A stretch of 6,423 bases of DNA from an uncultured Bacteroidota bacterium (GTDB lineage: Bacteria > Bacteroidota > Bacteroidia > Bacteroidales > VadinHA17): the NCBI GenBank assembly GCA_903865465.1, contig CAIPJU010000238.1:1-6423 (forward strand), in the 5' to 3' direction. Each line of letters starts with the position of its first letter. Within the stretch, counting starts at the first letter, position 1. The translations under genes were made by a program, and so were the position numbers. Below, piece by piece: positions 1 to 5,857 of the stretch. Below the pieces are notes generated by a model. It had not been told where the DNA came from and ran no database searches. It saw nothing but the letters and a program-made list of their open reading frames with translations.

Positions 1-675
1 CCCGAAGAACATATTGAATCTGAAAAGTCAGGGGAGAGCAATTATGACACTCAGCAGACTGTCATCGAATCGGCCAGGAACAGTAATCTTCTTATTGATG
101 AGATTGAAGGGCTGGCAGGTAAAGGCATCGGTGAAGATGATTTTACTATTGTCTCCGGAGGGCACAATGTGCTTATCTCAACCGGCTCGGATTACGATGA
201 TCTTTCAGAGGTTTTGATAATCTCAGAGGGTGATGACTCAGTAGTTGATGATCAGCCCTTTTACTCCGATCCTGGAATTTCAGCCCCTGAAAATATTGAA
301 CTTCTTGAACTCGATATTGCATCAGGCAGCAATGAAGAGATTAATGAATCCATCACTGACCTTGAAATTCCGGATAATGAACAAAAACCCGAGGTAAGAC
401 AGATTCAGGCAGACCTTATTGACAGGTTTATTATTGCCAATCCGAGGATTGAGCAAGCTAAGGAAAAATCGGATGTTCCTGTTCAGGATATCTCAAAATC
501 ATCTGCTGAGGGTGAAGGTGGCTTTTTGACCGAAACCCTTGCCCGGATATATATAAGTCAGGGTTACTACTCGAAAGCCATTGAGATTTATGAAAAATTA
601 AGTTTGAAATATCCGGAAAAAAGTAGTTACTTTGCAACTCGAATTGAAAAAGTGAAAGAGTATTTAAAAAAGTGA
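1..675 (+). CDS. Acidic protein with C-terminal TPR-like module (5' end outside window)
   Basis: The frame is open from base 1 to the TGA at 673-675, giving 224 visible residues; the true start lies upstream. The GTG at 169 is only an internal Val codon. The visible N-terminal ~170 residues are highly acidic, rich in Asp, Glu, Ser and Ile, and look like a low-complexity or disordered linker. A basic/hydrophobic stretch follows (LIDRFIIANPRIEQAKEK, visible residues ~139-156). The C-terminus (visible ~175-208) fits one TPR-like helix pair: LARIYISQGYYSKAIEIYEK followed by LSLKYPE. A Lys-rich end, EKVKEYLKK, closes the protein. I see no catalytic motif. A TPR usually mediates protein contacts. 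From memory, Bacteroidota proteins with this C-terminal pattern are annotated only as TPR proteins. The stop lies 4 nt before secG, so the two genes are very likely co-transcribed, and a link to secretion or the envelope is possible but inferred. Biochemical function is unknown. Confidence 0.75.
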   Translation, partial: PEEHIESEKSGESNYDTQQTVIESARNSNLLIDEIEGLAGKGIGEDDFTIVSGGHNVLISTGSDYDDLSEVLIISEGDDSVVDDQPFYSDPGISAPENIELLELDIASGSNEEINESITDLEIPDNEQKPEVRQIQADLIDRFIIANPRIEQAKEKSDVPVQDISKSSAEGEGGFLTETLARIYISQGYYSKAIEIYEKLSLKYPEKSSYFATRIEKVKEYLKK

Positions 676-679
676 GCAA

Positions 680-1045
680 ATGGGTATTTATATTTTTGTT
701 TCAGTTTTAATTATAATAGCATGCCTGCTGCAGGTTATGATAGTTCTTGTACAGAATTCAAAGGGTGGCGGACTTGCTGCCAATTTCACATCGGCCGGGC
801 AGTCGATGGGAGTACGCAAGACAGCTGATTTTCTTGAAAAGGCAACATGGACACTTGCCGGGGCGATACTTATCCTGTGTGTCGTTGCAACAGGTACCAT
901 CCCAAGAGGTGGTGCAAATTCACGGTCACGAATTGAGAACCAGATTCAGAATGCCGTTGATCCGAATGCAATTCCCACGCTCCCCACAGCAACTCCTTCA
1001 AATTCTGCCACACCGGCAGGACAGCAGAATACTGAAAAGAAATAG
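680..1045 (+). CDS. secG: Preprotein translocase subunit SecG
   Basis: SecG is the small, non-essential subunit of the SecYEG inner-membrane channel and assists SecA-driven export. The 121-residue product has the family layout. A first membrane helix (~3-24) is followed by the hallmark cytoplasmic loop VQNSKGGGLAANF (24-36) and a second helix (~56-73). Within the loop the sequence continues SAGQSMGVRKTADFLEKATW, also typical. After the second helix comes a ~45-residue hydrophilic tail rich in Pro, Thr, Ala, Ser and Asn, somewhat longer than in E. coli SecG (110 aa). The ATG at 680 is the only start that preserves the whole first helix. There is no convincing Shine-Dalgarno, and the gene probably relies on coupling to the gene that ends 4 nt upstream. 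Transcription should stop at the hairpin beginning at 1070. Identity is secure. Confidence 0.95.
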   Translation: MGIYIFVSVLIIIACLLQVMIVLVQNSKGGGLAANFTSAGQSMGVRKTADFLEKATWTLAGAILILCVVATGTIPRGGANSRSRIENQIQNAVDPNAIPTLPTATPSNSATPAGQQNTEKK

Positions 1046-1069
1046 ATTTTTTCTGACAGAATATTTTAG

Positions 1070-1107
1070 AAAGAGTGTCAGTTTGTCACATACTGCCACT
1101 CTTTTTT
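1070..1107 (+). terminator. Intrinsic terminator after secG
   Basis: A long hairpin with a U-tract. The outer stem AAAGAGTG (1070-1077) pairs with CACTCTTT (1097-1104). After one mismatch, CAGT (1079-1082) pairs with ACTG (1092-1095). After another mismatch, TG pairs with CA around a TCA loop. Six T's (1102-1107) follow the stem. It lies 25 nt past the secG stop and separates secG from the groESL operon. Confidence 0.88.
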
Positions 1108-1117
1108 ATTGATGTAA

Positions 1118-1146
1118 TGAATTGAAATGGAGTATTTTGCAATTCA
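1118..1146. repeat. Inverted repeat TGAATTG-N15-CAATTCA
   Basis: Perfect 7-bp arms at 1118-1124 and 1140-1146 flank a 15-nt spacer. The repeat overlaps the weak promoter-like TATTTTGC. It has no T-tract, so it is unlikely to be a terminator. It could be a dyad binding site or chance: an arm of this length is not rare in ~180 nt of A/T-rich DNA. Confidence 0.4.
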
Positions 1147-1173
1147 ATCAAATAGTTTTTAAACTCCCGCTGT

Positions 1174-1204
1174 CAGTTGAAGCTATTCAAAAGCAGGTCA
1201 ACTG
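1174..1204. repeat. Inverted repeat CAGTTGA-N17-TCAACTG
   Basis: Perfect 7-bp arms at 1174-1180 and 1198-1204 are separated by 17 nt. The arm-to-arm geometry is similar to the repeat 56 nt upstream, and both contain TTGA/TCAA-like or AATTG/CAATT cores, but the arm sequences differ. Possible operator or leader hairpin for groESL; function is inferred from location only. Confidence 0.4.
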
Positions 1205-1291
1205 TTCCAAAATGGCATTATTTCATAATTGGCATGGAATATGTTGAGACTATGAGTCAATAATCGATGTTTAACTATAAAATTAAATAAC

Positions 1292-1570
1292 ATGACACAA
1301 GTAAAAGGTAAGATTTTAGCAGGTAAGGTTCTCGTTAAGCCAAATGAAGCTGAAGAAAAAACAGCAAGCGGAATTATTATTCCCGATTCAGCAAAAGAAA
1401 AACCCCGTCAGGGAAAAGTTGTTCTAGTTGGTGCTCCCAAAAAAGACGAGGAGATGGAAGTAAAAACCGGTGATGTAGTTCTCTACGGTAAATATTCAGG
1501 ACAGGAACTTACAATCGACGGAATTGATTATCTGCTGATTTCACAAACTGATATTCTTTTCATCGCATAA
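1292..1570 (+). CDS. groES: Co-chaperonin GroES (Cpn10)
   Basis: GroES forms the heptameric lid of the GroEL folding chamber in the cytoplasm. The 92-residue product carries the mobile loop that docks onto GroEL (about 19-34, EEKTASGIIIPDSAKEK), including the hydrophobic III tripeptide at 28-30. The conserved GKVVLVG strand (41-47), the GDVVLYGKYSG segment (60-70) and the C-terminal DYLLISQTDILFIA are also present. The roof hairpin (~48-58, KKDEEME) is shorter than in E. coli GroES (97 aa), which I believe is normal for this phylum. The N-terminal strand reads KGKILAGKVLVKP where most family members have a P-L-x-D-R-V pattern, so the Pro and the acidic residue are replaced by Ile8 and Gly11. 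The ATG at 1292 has no Shine-Dalgarno but gives the expected length. groEL follows 30 nt downstream with no terminator between, so this is a standard groESL operon. Confidence 0.95.
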   Translation: MTQVKGKILAGKVLVKPNEAEEKTASGIIIPDSAKEKPRQGKVVLVGAPKKDEEMEVKTGDVVLYGKYSGQELTIDGIDYLLISQTDILFIA

Positions 1571-1600
1571 TTTTATAATCACATTTAATAATACAGCAAT

Positions 1601-3235
1601 ATGGCAAAAGAGATTAAATTCAATATTGAAGCTCGTTCACTTCTCAAGGATGGAGTCGATCAGCTTGCAGATGCAGTGAAAGTAACCCTCGGTCCAAAAG
1701 GACGTCACGTGGTTCTTGAGAAAAAATATGGTGCTCCCCAGATAACAAAAGACGGTGTTACCGTTGCAAAAGACATCGAACTCTCTGATCCTTACAAGAA
1801 CATGGGTGCACAGATGGTGAAAGAAGTAGCTTCAAAAACAGGCGATATCGCCGGCGACGGAACTACCACTGCTACTGTTCTTGCACAGTCAATAATCAAT
1901 GTAGGCCTTAAGAATATCACAGCAGGTGCAAACCCAATGGATATTAAAAGAGGTATCGACAAGGCTGTTGAGAAAGTTATTGAAAGCATCAAAGCTCAGG
2001 CACAGGTTGTTGGCGACGACATCAACAAGATTGAACAGGTTGCGAGGATATCAGCAAATGACGACATGGAGATAGGTAAACTTATTGCAGAAGCAATGGG
2101 TAAAGTTCATAAAGAAGGTGTTATAACTGTTGAAGAATCAAAAGGAACATCCACTTCTGTTGAAGTAGTTGAAGGTATGCAGTTCGACCGGGGTTATATC
2201 TCCGCTTACTTTGTTACCAACACCGAGAAGATGGAAGCTGAACTTGAGCATCCTTTCATCCTTATCTACGACAAAAAGATCTCTACCATGAAGGATATGC
2301 TTCCGGTTCTTGAGGCAACTGCTCAAAACGGACGTCCGCTTCTTATTATCTCTGAAGATGTTGAAGGTGAAGCTCTTGCTACTCTCGTTGTAAACCGTCT
2401 GCGTGGTTCTTTAAGGGTTTGTGCCGTTAAAGCTCCGGGTTTCGGCGATAGGAGAAAAGAGATGCTTGAAGATATTGCCATATTGACAGGCGGAACTGTT
2501 ATATCAGAAGAAAAAGGTCTGAAGCTCGAGCATACAACTCTCGAAATGCTTGGAACAGCTGAAAAAATCACCGTAAACAAGGAGAATACAACAATTGTAA
2601 ATGGTGCAGGCGAAAAAGATCAGATTAAGGCACGCGTTAGCCAGATCAGGCAGCAGATGAGCACAACAACATCTGACTACGACAAGGAAAAACTCCAGGA
2701 AAGACTTGCAAAACTGGCAGGTGGCGTTGCAGTTCTCTATATCGGTGCTGCTTCAGAAGTTGAAATGAAAGAGAAGAAAGACCGCGTTGATGATTCACTT
2801 CACGCAACACGTGCTGCTATTGAGGAAGGTATTGTTCCCGGTGGCGGTGTTGCTTATATACGTGCTATTGCAGCGCTCGAAGGTCTTAAGGGAGAAAATG
2901 ACGACCAGACGACAGGTATTGAGATCATCAAACGTGCTATCGAGGAACCTCTCCGTCAGATTGCAGTGAACGCAGGCCAGGAAGGCGCAGTTGTTGTTCA
3001 GAATGTTAAGAACGGCAAAGACGATTATGGTTATAATGCTCGTCTCGACAAATATGAAAACCTCTATGCATCGGGCGTTATTGACCCTGCAAAAGTTACA
3101 AGGGTAGCTCTTGAGAATGCTGCTTCTGTAGCCGGAATGTTCCTTACCACCGAGGCTGTTATCGTTGAGGAGAAGGATGATCATCCTGCAATGCCTCCAC
3201 AGGGCATGGGTGGCGGGATGCCGGGAATGATGTAA
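1601..3235 (+). CDS. groEL: Chaperonin GroEL (Hsp60)
   Basis: GroEL is the ATP-driven tetradecameric folding chamber that works with GroES. The 544-residue product is full length for the family. The nucleotide-binding residues are intact: the TLGPKG loop (29-34), Asp51 in KDGVTVAKD, GDGTTTATVLAQ with Asp86 (E. coli Asp87), and Asp398 in RVDDSLHATR. The Cpn60 signature AAIEEGIVPGGG spans 405-416. The apical domain (~190-375) includes the substrate/GroES-binding region near YISAYFVTN (199-207). The C-terminus ends in the usual flexible Gly-Met tail (GMGGGMPGMM). The ATG at 1601 gives the standard MAKEIKF start, again without a Shine-Dalgarno. It is co-transcribed with groES and ends before the hairpin at 3262. 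No frameshift or missing key residue was seen. Confidence 0.98.
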   Translation: MAKEIKFNIEARSLLKDGVDQLADAVKVTLGPKGRHVVLEKKYGAPQITKDGVTVAKDIELSDPYKNMGAQMVKEVASKTGDIAGDGTTTATVLAQSIINVGLKNITAGANPMDIKRGIDKAVEKVIESIKAQAQVVGDDINKIEQVARISANDDMEIGKLIAEAMGKVHKEGVITVEESKGTSTSVEVVEGMQFDRGYISAYFVTNTEKMEAELEHPFILIYDKKISTMKDMLPVLEATAQNGRPLLIISEDVEGEALATLVVNRLRGSLRVCAVKAPGFGDRRKEMLEDIAILTGGTVISEEKGLKLEHTTLEMLGTAEKITVNKENTTIVNGAGEKDQIKARVSQIRQQMSTTTSDYDKEKLQERLAKLAGGVAVLYIGAASEVEMKEKKDRVDDSLHATRAAIEEGIVPGGGVAYIRAIAALEGLKGENDDQTTGIEIIKRAIEEPLRQIAVNAGQEGAVVVQNVKNGKDDYGYNARLDKYENLYASGVIDPAKVTRVALENAASVAGMFLTTEAVIVEEKDDHPAMPPQGMGGGMPGMM

Positions 3236-3261
3236 AATTCCGTTTCTAAAACATAAATTTT

Positions 3262-3295
3262 GGCAGGGCTGCAATTCGTTGCGACCCTGCCTTTT
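3262..3295 (+). terminator. Intrinsic terminator after groEL
   Basis: GGCAGGG (3262-3268) pairs perfectly with CCCTGCC (3285-3291). The inner stem GCAA (3271-3274) pairs with TTGC (3279-3282) around a TTCG tetraloop. Four T's (3292-3295) follow. It starts 27 nt after the groEL stop and is a GC-rich hairpin in A/T-rich flanks, a classic end for the groESL transcript. Confidence 0.9.
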
Positions 3296-3308
3296 CATTA
3301 ATTTTTAA

Positions 3309-3316
3309 TATATTTG
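3309..3316 (+). promoter_or_regulatory. Bacteroidota-type -7 box of the lepA promoter
   Basis: TATATTTG matches the Bacteroidota housekeeping -7 consensus TAnnTTTG exactly. It ends 26 nt before the lepA ATG, implying a short 5' UTR of about 20 nt. The expected TTG-like -33 element would fall around 3286-3290, inside the 3' arm of the groEL terminator, and only CCTG is seen there, so the upstream half is weak. Confidence 0.55.
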
Positions 3317-3342
3317 CGACTGTTTTAATTCAGCCCTTTTTA

Positions 3343-5130
3343 ATGGATAAAATCCGGAATTTCTGTATTATAGCTCATATCGACCATGGGAAAAGTACCC
3401 TGGCCGACAGGTTACTCGAACGAACACATACCATCTCCGAGAGAGATTTTCAGGCACAGGTACTCGACGACATGGACCTCGAGCGTGAAAGAGGAATAAC
3501 CATAAAGAGCCATGCAATACAAATGGAGTATGAACAGGATGGTGAAAGATATTGCCTGAACCTGATCGATACCCCCGGGCATGTTGACTTCTCATACGAG
3601 GTTTCGCGATCGATTGCCGCATGCGAGGGAGCACTCCTGGTTGTTGATGCATCGCAGGGAATACAGGCGCAGACCATCTCAAATCTCTATATGGCCCTCG
3701 ACCATAACCTCGAGATAATTCCTGTTCTCAATAAGATGGACATGATAAGCGCTATGCCCGAGGAGGTCAAGGACGACATCGTCGACCTGGTCGGCTGCGA
3801 TCGCAGTGCCATTATTGAAGCAAGTGCAAAAACAGGAATGGGAATTGATACAATTCTGAGTGAAATAGTCAGACGGATACCACCTCCTGCAGGAAGCCCT
3901 GATGAACCTCTTCAGGCACTTATTTTTGATTCTATCTTCAACTCCTTCAGAGGTATTATTGCCTATATCAAGATCATCAACGGAACTCTGAACAGGGGCG
4001 ACAAGGTCAAATTCGTCAACACTGGGCATGAATACAATGCTGAAGAGATAGGTGTGCTTAAGCTGAGGCAGGATCCCCGCGAAGTGATAGGAGCAGGCGA
4101 CGTCGGGTATATTATTTCAGGAATAAAAACATCATCCGAGGTAAAGGTGGGTGATACCATAACCCACGTTAAGAATCCGTGCGATAAAGCAATATCGGGT
4201 TTCGAGGATGTAAAACCAATGGTTTTTGCGGGGATTTATCCCGTTGATGCAGATGATTATGAAGATTTGAGGATCTCAATCGAAAAGCTGCAGTTGAATG
4301 ATGCTTCCCTCTCTTTTATTCCCGAATCTTCAGCGGCCCTGGGATTTGGATTCAGATGCGGCTTCCTGGGTCTTCTCCATATGGAAATAATACAGGAGCG
4401 CCTCGACAGGGAGTTTGATATGGATGTCATTACAACTGTACCTAACGTCTCATTCAAAGCCTTTACCACGAAGGGTGAGGAGATTGATGTTCATAACCCA
4501 TCGGGTCTTCCACCGGTAAATCACATAGAAAGAATTGAAGAACCTTATATTATTGCGCAGGTAATAACGCTGTCAGAATATGTCGGATCAATAATGAACC
4601 TCTGTATCGACAGGCGTGGCACCCTGAAAAACCAGGTTTATCTCAGCCGCGACAGAGTTGAGCTTACTTTCGAAATGCCACTGGCCGAAATAGTGTTCGA
4701 TTTCTATGACAAGCTTAAAAGTATCTCAAAAGGATACGCCTCTTTTGATTATTATTATACAGCCTACCAGAAAGCAGATCTTGTCAGGCTCGACATACTT
4801 CTTAATGGTGAAATGGTAGATGCTCTTTCTACTCTTATTTACCGGGGACATGCTTATGAATTTGGCCGTAAGATGTGCATAAAGCTGAAGGAACTCATTC
4901 CCCGTCAGCAATTTGATATAGCCATACAGGCAGCAATCGGGGCAAAGATAATATCACGCGAAACTGTTAAGGCAGTAAGAAAAGACGTTACAGCTAAATG
5001 CTATGGCGGCGATATTACAAGAAAGAGAAAACTGCTGGAAAAGCAAAAGAAAGGCAAGAAGAGAATGAGGCAGGTGGGTAATGTTGAGGTTCCGCAACAG
5101 GCCTTCCTGGCGGTACTCAAGCTCGATTAA
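3343..5130 (+). CDS. lepA: Elongation factor 4 (LepA), ribosome-associated GTPase
   Basis: LepA/EF4 is a translational GTPase that binds the ribosome; back-translocation and a role in initiation or 30S biogenesis have both been proposed. The 595-residue length is typical. All G-motifs are present: G1 AHIDHGKS (11-18), G2 RGITIKS (50-56), G3 DTPGH (76-80) with the catalytic His80, G4 NKMD (130-133), and G5 SAK (161-163). An EF-G-like domain II (~190-280) is followed by the domain III segment (~305-350, including GFGFRCGFLGLLHMEI). The LepA-specific C-terminal domain ends in the diagnostic basic stretch with KQKKGKKRMRQVGNVEVPQQ and AFLAVLKLD. EF-G domain IV is absent, as expected for LepA. The ATG at 3343 is directly followed by the conserved MDKIRNFCIIAHIDHG start. 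There is no Shine-Dalgarno. It appears monocistronic, with a promoter just upstream and a convergent operon downstream. Confidence 0.98.
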   Translation: MDKIRNFCIIAHIDHGKSTLADRLLERTHTISERDFQAQVLDDMDLERERGITIKSHAIQMEYEQDGERYCLNLIDTPGHVDFSYEVSRSIAACEGALLVVDASQGIQAQTISNLYMALDHNLEIIPVLNKMDMISAMPEEVKDDIVDLVGCDRSAIIEASAKTGMGIDTILSEIVRRIPPPAGSPDEPLQALIFDSIFNSFRGIIAYIKIINGTLNRGDKVKFVNTGHEYNAEEIGVLKLRQDPREVIGAGDVGYIISGIKTSSEVKVGDTITHVKNPCDKAISGFEDVKPMVFAGIYPVDADDYEDLRISIEKLQLNDASLSFIPESSAALGFGFRCGFLGLLHMEIIQERLDREFDMDVITTVPNVSFKAFTTKGEEIDVHNPSGLPPVNHIERIEEPYIIAQVITLSEYVGSIMNLCIDRRGTLKNQVYLSRDRVELTFEMPLAEIVFDFYDKLKSISKGYASFDYYYTAYQKADLVRLDILLNGEMVDALSTLIYRGHAYEFGRKMCIKLKELIPRQQFDIAIQAAIGAKIISRETVKAVRKDVTAKCYGGDITRKRKLLEKQKKGKKRMRQVGNVEVPQQAFLAVLKLD

Positions 5131-5170
5131 AGCCTGGCATCTATCCCACTTCTGATACATTTTCTGAAGA

Positions 5171-5857
5171 TCAGCGGATCAGCTTGTAGCCTCTTCCATG
5201 GATGTTAAGGATCTTTACCGTAGTATCCTTTTTAAGATATTTACGTAATCGTGTTATATAGACATCCATACTCCTGGCATTAAAATAGTTGTCATCGGTC
5301 CAGATGGTTTTCAGCGCATAATTCCTCTCAAGAATTTCCATACCCTGACGGCAAAGAAGATCGAGGAGTTCAGATTCCTTGGTTGTCAGTTTAACTGGAT
5401 GATCTTTATATACCAGGGTCTGGTTCAGGGGATCAAAAGTGTAAATGCCTATTGTATGAATCTCATCTCTTCTCTGACCGGAGGAGTTTCCAGAACGCCT
5501 CATAATAGCTTCAATGCGGTAGACAAGTTCTTCCATTGAGAAGGGTTTCGTGATATAGTCATCAGCGCCTTCCCTGAAGCCCTCTATAATATCTGCCTCC
5601 TGGTTCTTTGCTGTGAGAAAGATCACCGGTATCTCCGGATTGATTAGCCTGATTTCTCTTGCCAGAGTGATACCATCCATCTCAGGCATCATTATATCGA
5701 GCAGGCAGAGGTTGAATTGCTCTTCGGTGAAAGCCTCCAGGGCAAGTATTCCATTGGCAAACAATTTTACCTCAAAATCCTTTGCTGCAAGATAACTGCT
5801 AAGCAGGTTCCCGAGGTTATTGTCATCTTCGGCAAGTAAAATTCTGATATTGTTCAT
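5171..5857 (-). CDS. OmpR/PhoB-family response regulator, RprY-like
   Basis: This is a DNA-binding response regulator activated by phosphotransfer from a sensor kinase. The 228-residue product has a receiver domain (~4-118) with the acidic pocket E10-D11-D12, phospho-acceptor Asp54 in LLDIMMPEMDG, Thr82 in FLTA, and Lys104 in TKPF. A short linker (~121-132) leads to a winged-helix effector domain (~133-228). That domain contains LTTKESELLDLLC (157-169), the recognition-helix region YFNARSMDVYITRLRKYL (191-208) and the wing IHGRGYKL (219-226). The YFNARSMDVYI pattern resembles RprY of Bacteroides and Porphyromonas, so it may be an RprY orthologue; target genes cannot be read from this window. 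The start ATG overlaps the kinase stop (ATGA, 5854-5857), implying translational coupling. The gene is convergent with lepA, and no clear terminator lies in the 40-nt gap. Confidence 0.93.
   Translation of the reverse strand: MNNIRILLAEDDNNLGNLLSSYLAAKDFEVKLFANGILALEAFTEEQFNLCLLDIMMPEMDGITLAREIRLINPEIPVIFLTAKNQEADIIEGFREGADDYITKPFSMEELVYRIEAIMRRSGNSSGQRRDEIHTIGIYTFDPLNQTLVYKDHPVKLTTKESELLDLLCRQGMEILERNYALKTIWTDDNYFNARSMDVYITRLRKYLKKDTTVKILNIHGRGYKLIR

Larger units (their letters stand above)
1108..1291 (+). promoter_or_regulatory. groES upstream region (promoter and leader, elements unresolved)
   Basis: This is a non-coding stretch between the secG terminator and the groES start, and it must contain the groESL promoter because the upstream terminator is strong. 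No perfect TAnnTTTG box is visible. The nearest candidates are TATTTTGC (1133-1140), with a TTG 21 nt upstream at 1109-1111, and TAGTTTTT (1153-1160); neither is convincing. The region holds two 7-bp inverted repeats (listed separately), a small GACT-ATG-AGTC hairpin (1248-1258), and a repeated TGGCAT (1213-1218 and 1230-1235). No CIRCE (TTAGCACTC-N9-GAGTGCTAA) is present. The last ~30 nt before the ATG are A/T-rich with no Shine-Dalgarno. Assignment as a regulatory region is by position. Confidence 0.6.

Noticed and set aside
169..171. GTG as a possible start of the first gene
   Set aside because: The frame stays open to base 1 with the same acidic composition, so the gene starts upstream of the window and this codon is internal Val.
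1070..1107. GAGTG and CACTC arms here briefly suggested a CIRCE heat-shock operator upstream of groES
   Set aside because: The arms are in the opposite order to CIRCE, the spacer is 19 nt rather than 9, the outer bases do not match, and a run of T's follows. It is a terminator.
747..1112. A 121-codon + strand open frame overlapping secG in another frame
   Set aside because: secG in the alternative frame has clear family motifs. This frame gives a Gln/Arg/His-rich product with no motif and runs through the terminator hairpin.
2795..3298. A 167-codon open frame on the - strand opposite the 3' end of groEL
   Set aside because: It lies wholly antisense to highly conserved groEL codons and the groEL terminator, has Cys/His/Asn-rich composition with no recognisable domain, and is best explained by groEL codon bias.
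5169..5183. Direct repeat GATCAGC-G-GATCAGC at the end of the regulator gene
   Set aside because: It spans the last codons and stop of a conserved gene, occurs only twice, and has no wider repeat structure. Probably chance.
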